Of a stretch of DNA of 64,000 nucleotides, positions 10,161-21,500 are shown piece by piece. Position 1 is the stretch's first letter. Every line of letters begins with the position of its first letter. A model generated the notes under the pieces. It saw nothing but the letters and a program-made list of their open reading frames with translations. It was not told the origin of the DNA and searched no databases. A program made the position numbers and the translations under genes. Source of the DNA: Zopfochytrium polystomum (Eukaryota; Chytridiomycota; Chytridiomycetes; Chytridiales; Chytridiaceae); assembly GCA_025765615.1 (NCBI GenBank), contig JAIVFJ010000103.1, positions 62,001 to 126,000 on the forward strand. The letters run 5' to 3'.

Positions 10161-12346
10161 ATGGCGCACGCGATGCACAGCGTTCCTCCCGCTCGGAACG
10201 ACGGCTACGGCGATGGCGACCTCGCCGACCGCTCGTCGCCGCCGCGTCCAGCACCGTCATCCATCAGCGCGCCCATCCGCTCGCTCAACAGAAACGCGGC
10301 GCCCGGCCCCGCCGCCGCCGCCGCGGTCCCGCCGCCCGCCGCCGGACACGCCACCACCGGCTTCCCCTCGGCAAAAGACGTCGCCCCTTGGTCAGCCGAC
10401 AGCGCCACCGCCGGCCCGCCGACCCACCCTTCATCGTCCGGCGGCGGCCCGACGAGCGGCCCGACCTCCCAGAGCTCGTCGTCCAACCGCGGCCGCACGA
10501 AACCGGACAGGAAAGGCTTCAGGGTCCCGCTCTTTGTGCTGGTGTGCGTCTACCTGGCGGTGTCCACCATTAGCGTCGGCGTCATTGGATGGTAAAACAT
10601 GGCGCCTTGCTGCTTGGTTTTGCTTTGCCTTTCTGCTTGGAAACGTTGGTTGTGTTGACATGGCCGCTTCTACACCCTGCGCCTCCCACGCCTCCCACGC
10701 GCCTTCCGGCTCCCTCGGCTTCAAACAAAAGGCAGTACACGGTTCGATCGGCTAGCAACAGCATCAGCAACTTGTCGAGCAACATCCAAGAACGCATTGC
10801 AAATGAAATAAGCTCGGCCATCGTGAGCACGTCCGTCATCGTGACGCAAACCGCACTGTACCAGCGCGAACTGTTTCAGGCCGGCAGGTGGTCGTTGACT
10901 CCCGACCGCCGGGCGGCGACAGTGCGCAGCATGCTGGCCGTGCTCAATCAGTTTAACCGTTGGGTGCGTTACAACTGGCTTTGGTTTCCTCGCAGGCGGT
11001 CTTGCCATCCATTTTCGAGTGCTGAATTGAGTCTAATGATCGTTTGCGTTTTTGTTCCCCCTTCAGAGTGTCAACCTTTTCGCCATGACTGTTCCTGCTG
11101 GGGAACTGAACGGCTGGGGAATCTGGCCGAACCAGCCTCCGTCAACGATAATGAATGTATGTATGAGTCGCACCAGTTTCGCCGCTTTTTGACTTGCTTA
11201 AAAAAAAGAAATTGTTACTGACCTACCCATCTCGGTAGACCGTGCAAACCAACTTTACGAGAATTACCTACCTGTGCGACCTCAAAGGCACCCCTATTTC
11301 GGTTGTGCAAAACTTTACAGACCCTGGCGACGGATCTGTTGCCTTCCCCGGGAATAATGCGACTTTGAGCTTTATCGCTGGAGGACTGGTGAATTTCAGT
11401 GACCCAAATTTCCATACGCTATCACCATCCTCGCCGTTCCTTGGAGGTACGTTTTTGAAAACCGACACGGCAGCCGAAATTTCCCCATTTTCCCCCCCAA
11501 CACAACAATTTTATTGTTAATACAGAGGCGCACAAGACTGCTTTTGTAGTAGCGCTCAACAATCGAACGGGCGAGAGGATCCTTGCAGGCGCCGACTGGA
11601 CGATGAAGTTTATTGGCGACATTTTGGCAAACACGACGGCGCAAATTCCGTTTCCAATGTACGTTGGTGCCCTGGAAAGTCTGCGGGGCAACATTATCGG
11701 AACATCGACGGGATTCAACTCTGTAGCGCCGGACAATGTGACGGTTTACAACTTTTTGCAAGTGATTGCCGACGACCCATTCCTGTTTGACTTTTCCCGG
11801 CTGATGAACGAAACGTTCCCGCTGACGATGCTTGCGGCCGACCCGGCGCTCGCGCAGATGACGGAGGTGGTGAACCGTGTGCGGTCGACTGGTCCGCTGA
11901 AGCTGTCTTCGCGAATCAACGGCACCAAGTACGTTGTGCGGGTCGACGTGTTGACGAACGTGACGTGGAGCCTGCCGTGGGTGACGCTCCAGTACCTGGA
12001 CGAGGACTCGATCCTGTCGTCGATCAACCGCACGTCGGACAAGGTGGAGATTGTCGTTCTCGTGCTGATTGCGTTTGCGGTCGCGCTGGGCACGTCGTTT
12101 TCAGTGTTTATCTCGATGCAGATCCGGGCAGTGGTGCGGCAGATTGCCGAGCTGAAACGAATGCGGTTCCAGGAGGTTTTGCAGTACTGCAGCTCGTATA
12201 GCAGCAAAGGGGTAGCGGCGCCCGGCATGAACTCGTTTGTGGCCGAGCTGTACGAGCTGCAGCTGTCGTTTTACGACATGACGCTCAAGTTTGCCGAGCA
12301 CATTAAAATGAATCGGCGGCTGCTCAGGAACAACAATCCAGTGTGA
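10161..12346 (+). CDS. Two-TM membrane protein with large glycosylated extracellular sensor-like domain
   Basis: Model join(10161..10591,10732..10963,11067..11156,11239..11446,11526..12346), 593 aa, with all junctions in phase. An Ala/Pro/Ser-rich cytosolic N-terminus precedes TM1 at about residues 122-144 (LFVLVCVYLAVSTISVGVIG). Residues 145-494 are predicted extracellular and contain many N-x-S/T sites (NFTRI, NFTDP, NATLS, NETFP, NGTKY, NVTWS). TM2 lies at about 495-517 (VEIVVLVLIAFAVALG). A helical tail of about 75 residues follows (MQIRAVVRQIAELKRMRF), reminiscent of a HAMP-type linker. The topology is that of the input half of a receptor kinase or cyclase, but the frame stops without any output domain. 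I do not recognise a named family; receptor function is inferred from topology. Confidence 0.75.
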
Positions 12347-13679
12347 TTTGTTCGTTTGGTTGTTTTTTTTTTTTTCCTTTTTGGAATAGTTTCTGTGTTT
12401 GGGCGGCTTGGGTCGTTTCGCATAAGAATGATGTGGCCCGCTCGCACCTCTTCTGCCGCTCTGTATCTTTTTTGTGTCTTGTGCGGAGAGCTCCTCCCCG
12501 TGGTGCGATATTATTTTTCTCTGTGCGTGTTAAAATGTGAACTGTTTTCTCTCTCCACCTTTACCTTCCCCTTTCCTCCCGTCGTAACCTGTCCGTCATC
12601 GCCGAAAGGCTGGCTGCCTTTCACTCCCTTCTAAGACATGTTTGATGGTTTTGTTTTTTTTTTATTAGTCGCTCGCTTGCTCCCTTACCCCCCTTCCCCC
12701 ATCTCCGTCTGTGCTGTTGTCATGTCCCAATCCTTCACCCACTTTTTTTTCTTTCTGCTGTGGCCCCCTCGCCCCTCGCTCCCGTTCCTTTTTTCCTATC
12801 TGCGTGCAATTGCTTTTTTTTTTATATTTACTAAACGAAACGCGATGAAGCAACAAAGAACGCGAAACGCTGCACACATGCTGTCACTGTGGGAGTAATC
12901 GGGTTTCTTGAGAATATTTCTGGGTTAAGCCCTCCCTCCCAACGGACCGACCGACACGATTGCACTTGCTGGTGAAATGTTCGGACTTCTGGTTTGGGGA
13001 GGAGGGTTCTTCCTTTTTTTTTTTTTTTTTTTTTTTTCTTTTCTTGTCGCCGCCGCCTCGTGGTCCCCCAGCTCGGTCCGGACGACCGCCGCCACTCCAC
13101 TCCGCAGCTGGAAAAGAGAGGCGACCACATCGGATATCTTTTATTGTGTTATTATTTTTTTTTTCATTTTGGCGGTTTTGTTTTTTGTTGTGTTTTTGTT
13201 TTGTGTTTTTGTTTTGTGTTTTTGTTTGTGTTTGTTTTTGTTTATTTTGTTCTACATATGTTTCTTTGTTTTTTTTGGTTATTGGTTGCCGAAGAAGGTG
13301 AGACAGAGAGAGGCTGGGCGCACACACTCCCCAAAACATATTTGTGTGGGCGTCTGCGCCATTCATTCCGTCCAATCCCTCCTCGCCCTCGCTTCATCAG
13401 ACCCGCAACACGCTTTGTGCAGGCACCCCCTACCCCACCCCCCCCTCCCGAACGATCGAACGAACGAAAGCGCGAACGAACGAACAAAGGGAGCGCAATC
13501 GGCAGCTGGACACGCGGAGCGACGCAAGCGAAGTCGAAATCGAAAGAAGCGAACCGACCGATCGGCTGACCCGGCTGACACGGCTTGGCTGGGCTGACTT
13601 GCGTTCGTCGCGTGAAAAACCACCCCAACGAGGAGCGCGATCCTTCTTCTTGTTCTTTTTTTTTTTTTCTTTCTCCGAG

Positions 13680-13721
<42 letters not shown>

Positions 13722-13808
13722 CGCTCCACCCTTTCCGCACTCGCGCAGCACCCACCAGCAGGCAGCAAGCCAGCCAGCAACGAAAACCCCGAAAAAAAAA
13801 ACTCCAAA
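12347..13808. other. Intergenic region with poly-T and CT tracts
   Basis: No gene is seen. It contains many T runs (longest near 13013-13037), a TTTTG/TTTTGTG minisatellite at about 13180-13245 and a (CT)n tract at 13684-13719, about 90 bp before the chorismate mutase start codon, so probably in its promoter or 5' leader. Confidence 0.6.
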
Positions 13809-15159
13809 ATGTACTTTGGGGAGCCGCTGACGCTCGCGCGCATCCGCGACGAGCTGGTCAAGATGGAGGACGCGGTCATCTTTGCCCTGATCGAGCGTGC
13901 CACCTTTGGTGAGTGAGAGTGGATTGATAACATTGGTGCAAGTTGTTTTTTTCTTTCTTTTTTTTTTTTTTCTTTTTTTCTTCTTTTTCTTCTTCTTTTT
14001 TCTTTCTCTCTTTTCTTCGTGCCACGTGACAGTTGGATCTTATCATCAATCAATCAACCAATCAATCAATCAAATCCATCCACCACACACCCCACCACAA
14101 AAAAAAAAAACAAAAAAACAAAAAAAAAACTACAACCAACAACCACGTCATCCTCCTCCTCCTCGTCTTCAACCATCATCACTCCGCATCATCATCGTCA
14201 TCAACACCATCATCTTTGGGAAAAAGCCCAAAACCTCGCCATTTACGACCCAAAGCGGGCGGACCCGTCGCTGCAGTTTGGGAATGGCTTTGACGGCTCG
14301 TTCCTCGACTACCTGCTGCTCGAGATGGAGTCGATCCATGGTGCGCGGTTTCCCCTCTTTGGCTCTTTCGAGAAACACGCGCGGCACCTTCCTCCCACAA
14401 TCCACACACACACAAACACACACACACTCACACAAAATCCACTCTCTCCAAACAGCCAAAGTCCGGCGCTACACGTCCCCCGAGGAATACCCCTTTTCCT
14501 CGCCGCCCCACGAGCTGCCAGCCCCGATCCTCCCGCCGCTCGACTACCCGCGCCTGCTCTACCCAAACACCCTCAACTTCAACAGCACCATCAAGCAAAT
14601 GTACCTCGACAACATTGTACCGTCCATCTGCAAGCCCGGCGACGACAAGAACTATGGGTCCGCCGCGACTCACGACGTGGATGCGCTGCAGGTGCTGTCG
14701 AGAAGGATCCACTTTGGTGAGAATACATGGGGCTGTGTGTACTATTACTTTTCTTTTTTTTTTTTTGTTTGTGTTTTTTGACGAAGAAGACCAAAACAAA
14801 AACAAAAACAAACAGGCAAATTCGTCGCCGAAGCCAAATTCCAAGACCCCAAGACGCGCACCGAGTACGTGCGCCTGATCCAGGCGCGCGACGCTGCGGG
14901 CATCGACGCGCTGCTGACCAACAAGCAGGTCGAAGCGCGGCTGCTGCGTCGCGTGCGCAAAAAGGCGCTCGTGTACGGGCAGGAGGTCGGCGACGACGAC
15001 GCGACGGGCCACCTGCGCGTGCCCGTCGAGGTCGTCGCCGACCTGTACGAGAAGCACATCATCCCGCTCACCAAACAGGTCGAGGTCGACTACCTCCTCG
15101 GCCGCCTCGACGAGCCGCACGCAAAGGGGTTTGTGCCGGACAACTCGTACGGGTTTTAG
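13809..15159 (+). CDS. ARO7: Chorismate mutase (AroQ, eukaryotic ARO7 type)
   Basis: Model join(13809..13908,14227..14340,14456..14716,14816..15159), 272 aa. The enzyme converts chorismate to prephenate, the branch step to phenylalanine and tyrosine. Diagnostic blocks in order: IRDELVKMEDAVIFALIERA at residues 13-32, GSFLDYLLLEMESIHAKVRR, YTSPEEYPF, DKNYGSAATHDVDALQ, LSRRIHFGKFVAEAKF near 180, and EKHIIPLTKQVEVDYLLGRL near the end. The length is close to the yeast enzyme (256 aa), and the ARO7 features of an all-helical fold with an internal allosteric region are retained. All three introns are phase 1, and splicing restores the conserved blocks exactly. The start ATG follows an A-rich leader and matches the family start. 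Confidence 0.95.
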
Positions 15160-15700
15160 AAGCCAAGAGAACAAGAAGGGGGAAAAAAAACAAAAAGAAA
15201 AAAAGGAAAAGGGAACAAGTGGGAAACGAAGCGGGGGTGCGGGAAAGAAGAGAGGGTGCGCGCTTTGATGTCTTTCCTTTGTTACCTTTATTTTCTTTCT
15301 TTTGATGCATTTATACGTACATGTACCCTGGAAAAGAAAAGCTTTCTTTTCGTGTGAACCCAGAAAATCAAATCGGAGAAAGAGAGAGGGCAAGTCCGAC
15401 ACGGGGTGACTGACGGCAGCGATAGAAAAAGACAGTTGCTTAGTCGCACTTTGTTCTTCTTGTTCATTCCCACCTTCCCATCCGCTCTTCCGCTGCTTGG
15501 GAGCAAAGTAAAGTTAACAAAAAAAAACCAAAAAAAAAAAAAAAAAGGTCGAAGGAAGAAGAGAAAGACAAAGGTGCAACCCCCCAACCATCAATTACAA
15601 CCAATCCCGAATCCTCACAACCTCCACTACCAACGACGAAGCTCCCGCTTTGCTTGTTCAAAACTGATAGACAATGGACACGCACAAACCCTCTCCTCCT
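15160..15700. other. Convergent 3' intergenic region
   Basis: This is the shared 3' flank of chorismate mutase (+) and the RRM gene (-). It is A-rich (15180-15210, 15520-15546). I see no gene. Confidence 0.6.
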
Positions 15701-15993
15701 TCACCCGAGCCTGCTGAAAATCGACGGCGGCGTCAGCGGGGCAAGGTCAGAGAACATACGGCCGCCAACACTTCCACTGCCACCCGCCGCACGCACGGCC
15801 GAATGCCCTCCGCCGCCACGCCGGGCTTGCTGCTGTTGCTGCTGCTGCTCCAGCCGGTCCGCGTACAGCCCGCCGGTGACAACGGATGCTGCCGAGGTGC
15901 TGCCACCCGCTCCGCGCGCTGCGCCACCGCCCGCCGCACCACCGGCGATCGATACGCCGCGGACTTCGACGACTTGGAGCTGCAATCCTGTGT

Positions 15994-16027
<34 letters not shown>

Positions 16028-17016
16028 AAGTTTGATTTTTTTGGGGTGTCCATGAGCGGGTGCGAAAAAAACGATCGATGGCGAAAGAGACCCAGGGCCT
16101 CACCGTCCGCAAGCATGTTGTGGTACTTTTCAATCGCCGCTAGCGCCGACTTGCGCGACTCGTACGAGACTTCGGCGACGCCGGTCGGCCCGTCAGCTAG
16201 AGACCCCCCGCCACCGCTGCTGCTGCCGCTGCCGTCTGCGCCTCCACGCTTCCCCTCGACTTTACGCAGCACGCACCGCACAACCGGGCCAAACTCTTCA
16301 AAGCACGCGCGCACGTCCTCCTGGCTCGCCGCCGGGTGCAGCATCGATATCCGGATCACGCTGAGCCCTGGCGCTGCTGCTGCTGCTGGAGTTTGCTGGT
16401 GGATGCTGTGGTGGTGGCTGTGCTGGCTTTGGTGGTGCTGGCTGTGATGGTGGAAGCCGCCGCCGCCGCCATCGTCGAGGTCCATCGACGACATGGAGGC
16501 GCGCAGCTGGCGCGAGTCGGGTCCGGCGCTGGTGACAGAGCGCAGGGCGGTCGAGAAGGCACGTGACGACGACGCGGCGGCAGTGGCACGCGGGGCGGCA
16601 GAGTCGCCGGGGGGGGCGGCGCCTTTGACAAAGCCGATGCGTCCGGCGAGCAGGCCGCCGCCGCCGCCCGCGGCCGGGCGGGGCGGCCGGCGAGGCGCTC
16701 CCGCAGCGTCGGCGGACCCGGCGACGGCGGCGGCGGGGGAGATGCGATGGCGGAGGTCGCCGGACGCGAGCTGCGTCGTGGCCGGGTGGCGGTGCACCGG
16801 TCGCTCCCCCGCCGCCGGGCCGAGCCTCGCGACGATCTCCGGGTCGGCTTCGACAGGGCCGTCGTAGAGATCGTGGCGCCACTGCTCGTCCGGGTTGCTG
16901 CGCGGGGGCCGGCGGTACGGCTCGCTGCGGCTGCCGCGGTCGCTGAAGAGGCGCGATGCGCCGCCGCCGCGGCGGGCGTTGAAGCGCGGTCGAAGGTTGT
17001 TATCGATGGACTGCAT
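15701..17016 (-). CDS. ALYREF/Yra1-like RNA-binding protein (single RRM)
   Basis: Model complement(join(15701..15987,16104..17016)), 399 aa; the phase-1 intron contains a T tract of about 30. The N-terminus is Arg/Gly-rich (RPRFNARRGGGASR) and the middle is Ala/Gly- and His/Gln-rich. One RRM spans about residues 215-320: RNP2 is VIRISMLHPAA and RNP1 GVAEVSYESR, with a Ser/Gly-rich insert in the loop between them, and the last strand LQLQVVEVRG comes from exon 2. The helix AALAAIEKYHNMLADG-like segment matches the mRNA-export adaptor type of RRM. The tail is RGG/Gln-rich and ends in SIFSRLG. Likely role: co-transcriptional mRNA packaging and export, inferred. The start is uncertain: the ATG at 17016 is immediately followed by a possible acceptor (tttcatgcag), so an upstream exon may exist. 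Confidence 0.7.
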
Positions 17017-17833
17017 GAAAGGGAGGAGGAGGGAGATCAACGGTGTGGGGATGTTAGGATAGTACCCGCCAAGTGCACGCAGCAAAGGGGATCGGTCGTG
17101 CGAAGAGATGGGGGGCAAGAGGACTACGGTGGAGCTTCCACAGATCCAGGAAGCGATGTTGGCGGAGGGCGTAAGAAGAAGGAACAACAGGAAAGACTTG
17201 AACCGAATGTGTGAAGGCCGTCTTCAAATGGCCGTGTCCGATAGGCCTTGCCACCATCCGCTGCAGCCCAGCGAAGCGCCGGCCACCCTCTTAACGCATC
17301 CCGCATCGCCATCCCTATCCCCATCGCCATCCTCATCCTCCTCAATCCTCCTCATCCTTCGTTCCTCTCCTCCTTCACATCCTCTCGTCGTCCCACTGCT
17401 CCTCCCTCCGTCTCTTAGTGGCCATCGTCGGGTGGGTGGCAAGGAGGGTAACGCACCATTTTTTCCGCGAACAGAGTGCCGTCCACGTCAAAAAAAGTTT
17501 GACTCCATTATAGAGTATTTCCCATCCGCCAGAGAAAACTCCCCAGTGCAATATGCGAACGAAAGAAACGGAAGTTAAGCGCGGGGGCGGGGGGGGGGGG
17601 GGGGGGGGGACGCGGGCGGTAGTAGTAGTTGTCGCTGGTGCTGTTGCTGATGCCGCGGGTAGAGGAAAGGGAAGGGGTTGAGGCGCGCGGGATGAGCTGT
17701 GCGTGAAAGCAATCCGATGAGGGATGGCAGGAGATTGGACTTGCTCCCCCCCCATCTCCCCCACCCTTGCTGCGAAAGCCCTTTACGCGTTCTTCTTGCC
17801 CTAACGCTTCCCATTTCATTGTGTGAGAGAGAC

Positions 17834-17889
<56 letters not shown>

Positions 17890-18513
17890 GATGCAAAGAG
17901 AGAGAATTGTCACATTCAACAGCAGAGCAAACAGCGAGAAGGGTAGGGATCGCGTCGGGGGCGCCTAATCAGAGCGAAAAAGAAAAGAAAAATTAACAAT
18001 ACAGTGGAGCCAGAATTAGTCTGTTCTGACCGCAGAAAGAACGCCCATAGGGAAGGGCGCGCGCGCACCTAACAACCTCCCCACGCTCGCGCTCCAGAGA
18101 CCGCGGTCCCGTTTCAATTGGGGGGCTACTCCGGCCGCCGGGATTTCGTACGTGACGGGTGTCGAGATCCCTTCCTGACCGTTGGGGCACGAAAGAACAC
18201 GCTTCTACCCCTGGCTCGACGGAGAAACAGGAGCACTACTACCTAGCAAGCACGGAGGCACACTCCCCACGCACGCCTACTTTTCGCTGTGAACGATAAC
18301 AGTCCTACCCCCACAACCCCTGTACATTCGTGTAAACTTGTTCTTATAGAAGCGCCAGGTCGATTTGGGCACGCGCTTTGAGGTTTGACTCCGGATGTGA
18401 AAAACGTACTTAGTTTTTAAACGGCTTCCCCAACTTTCCTTGTACTCTCAAATCAGATATCATCGATTCCAAGTAGCAGTATTTTTTCTTTCAGTTCAGC
18501 CTCGCGGTAATCG
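17017..18513. promoter_or_regulatory. Divergent upstream region of RRM gene and myosin-motor chitin synthase
   Basis: This 1.5 kb between divergent start codons holds an uninterrupted G tract of about 22 at 17588-17609 within a G/C-rich block and a (GA)n tract at about 17827-17884. No clear coding exon is present, although an upstream exon of the RRM gene could lie at its left end. Promoter status is inferred from gene orientation only. Confidence 0.45.
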
Positions 18514-21500
18514 ATGCCCGCCGACACGTTCCTCCCGGCCGCGTCGAGCGAGATGTCGCCGAGCGACGACACTGTAATTAAAAGGATCGTGCAAGCCTTC
18601 AACGAGGGTCAACCTTACACGGCTCTTGGCCCGTCGGTGCTGGTAGCAGTGAACCCGGAAAAGCAGGTTGCAAACCCAGTCGCAAACCCCCCGAACGGCC
18701 ACTACGACTTGGAAGCCATCTGCAGCGATAAGCCTTTGCCCCATCCGTTTGGCATCGCGAGTTCCGCGTATTTGCACATGGTCCGAGCTACGGAGGACCA
18801 GGTCATCCTTACTTGGTGAGCTTTCTCACTCTGACAATTTCCCCCCGCCGTGAGTTTACCCACCGCTAATGAGCGAAACCCTTGTTCGTTTTGCTAAACC
18901 CATTTCTTTGACAGCGGCGAAAGCGGCTCCGGTAAATCCGAAGTCCTCAGTCAAGTGCTCAGGCAGCTCGTGTATCTCAGCAAGCAGACCGATCCGGGCG
19001 CGCAAATTCACAAGGATCTGCTCAGCGCCGAAACCATTCTTCAATGCTTTGGCAACGCGCACACGTTCCTCAACCCGAATTCCACTCGATTCAGCCGTTA
19101 TACGGAGGTGAAGTTCAACGACGAAGGAACAATCATTGGGCAGAAAATTGTAGACTACTTGTTCGAGCACTCGCGAGTCACAAAGCGTCCAGAGGACGAG
19201 CGAAACTTTCACATCTTTTACCTGCTGCTATCGTCCCTGACGCGCGAGGAAAAGACGAAATGGAGTCTCCACGGTGACACAAAGTCTTTCCCGTACCTCA
19301 ACAACGCCGCCGCTCGACAGGCGCACGGGCAACAGGAGATAACGACCCTCAACGACCTGCGGAGTGCCATGAAGTCCATCGGCTTGACCAAGAAAATACA
19401 GAACGAGATCTTTCAAACTCTTGCCGGCATTCTGCACTTGGGCAACATTGAGTTTGTCGAGGAGCAGAAGAAGGAGGACGGCGCTTTTGTCAAGAACAGG
19501 TCGGTTTTGGAAAAGACCGCGAACCTCCTCCACGTTAGCCCGGAGAAGCTCGAGGCGGCCATTACGACGGCGACGTGCTTGTCCGGGGACAGCGTTTGTT
19601 CCACGTTTCTCGACATCCCGCGATCCATCCAAGCTCGAGACAATCTCGCCTGCATCATATATCAGGTACTCTTCAAATGGATCGTGGAGCAAATCAACAC
19701 CTACCTTGGCTCCTCGCGTTTGGGCGGTGATTCCTTTGTCAACCAAATAGGTTTGGTGGACGTTGCCGGATTCGAGGACAGCAGCCCGAGGGCAAACAAC
19801 TTTGACCAGCTGCTGAGCAACTATGCAAACGAGAGGCTTCAAAGCTTCTGCCTCCAACAGGCCATCAACGCTGTACCCGACAGCCTGCTCCTCGACGGTG
19901 TCGCTTTGACAGAGGTTCCACCTCCTCCCGTCGACACGGGCCTGATTTCAGTGTTCGACGATGCAAAGCACGGGTTAATCCGGATCGTGGACCGAGAGAC
20001 GCTTCGGCTGAACGAGGCGGGCAAGGACAGCGCGATTTTGGTCACCTTGAGGAACGAAATCGCGGAGGGCAGCAACCGGTACCTGGAACCAGGCCCCGAC
20101 GGTTGGGACACGTTCAAGATAAAGCATTACACCGGCAAGCCCGTCAGCTACAGCGTCAACGGCTTTGTCGAAAAGAACCGGAACAACCTGTACGCGGACG
20201 TGATCAACCTGTTTGGCGTGACGACGGGCTCCGCCTCAGGCCGCCAAAAGGCGCGCAGCTTCATCGCCGGTCTCTTCACAGAGTCCGTCATAGAAACCGT
20301 CGCGCACCCGGCGAACCAAAACTCCATCGTCGGCGCCCGCCCCGCAGCACCGTCCAAGCCGTCGCTCATCAGCGAGCGCCCGTTGGACCCCACCCGTAAA
20401 AAGTCCGGCATGCTCCTGTCGACCCCGGCGCTCAATGCGACTGCGGGGGCGCCGTCGCCGACCGACACCGCTGTCGTCGAGCTGCTGCACCACCAAGACC
20501 GCTCGACGCGGCTTTCGCAACTCCGCACGGCCGTCGACGAGCTCGTCGCGGCCCTGAACGGGATGCGCACATGGTCCATCCTGTGCGTGCGGCCCAGCGC
20601 CGACGGCGGCGGTGGCGCCGGGAGGATCGAGGAGAACAAGGTCCGCGAGCAGCTCCGCGCGTTCCGCGTCGGCGACGTCGTGCAGAGCGCAAGGATGGGG
20701 TTCACGGTCGGCATCGAGTACGACTGCTTCCTCGACCGCTTTGGCGCCGCGGCTGAGGGCGGGGATGGAGAGCGCGCGGACGGCGCGGCGGCGGCGGACG
20801 ACGGCGAGGACGACAGCAAGGGCGATGCAAAGTCGAACCACACGGCCGGAGCTGAAAACGACGCGGCCGCTGCTGCGGTGGCGGCGGCGGCGGACGACGA
20901 CGAAGCGACGCCGGTCAACGCGGAGGGCAGTGTGGGTGCGGCGGCGGTGGTACGGCGGCGGTGCGAGGCGGTGCTCGCGGCGCAAGGGATCCCAGTGGAG
21001 GAAGCCGGGTTCGGGCGCGGGCGACTGTTTTTGACCGAGATGGCGTGGCGGCGGCTCGAGGAGCAGCTGGACGGGCGGCTGGGCGACGACAGCGAGGAGC
21101 GGCGCATCCGGGTGGCCAAGCTCCCGGACGGGTCGCAGCGCGCGCTGCCGCCGAAAAACAGCCTCAACTCGCTGGCGAAGAATCCGAACAGCCGGCTGGT
21201 GCTGGACGGGAACCATCACGACCCCGCCGCCGACATTGAAAAGGGGACCGTGAAGGTCGAATCGCCGCGCGGCGGTGCGGACAAGGAGGAGGACGACGAC
21301 GACGACGAAAAGGCCGCAAAGCCGCCCGCTCGCCGATGCTGCGGACCGTGCGGGCAGAGACCAAAGGTCAAGCGTGTGCGGGAAAAAATGTCGCGAAACC
21401 GCCGCATCTGGGTCACGTACACGTGGTGTGTTACGTGGTGGATTCCCGACTGCGTTTTGGTGTGCCTGGGCAAAAAGACCGAAGGCGTGAGGATGGCTTG

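Noticed and set aside
12977..13597. Phe/Leu-rich membrane protein
   Set aside because: The hydrophobic stretch is the translation of poly-T and TTTTG repeats and has no exon signals.
20284..20300. A fifth CATAGAAACC unit
   Set aside because: It lies inside the chitin synthase coding exon and has no inverted partner nearby; a chance match.
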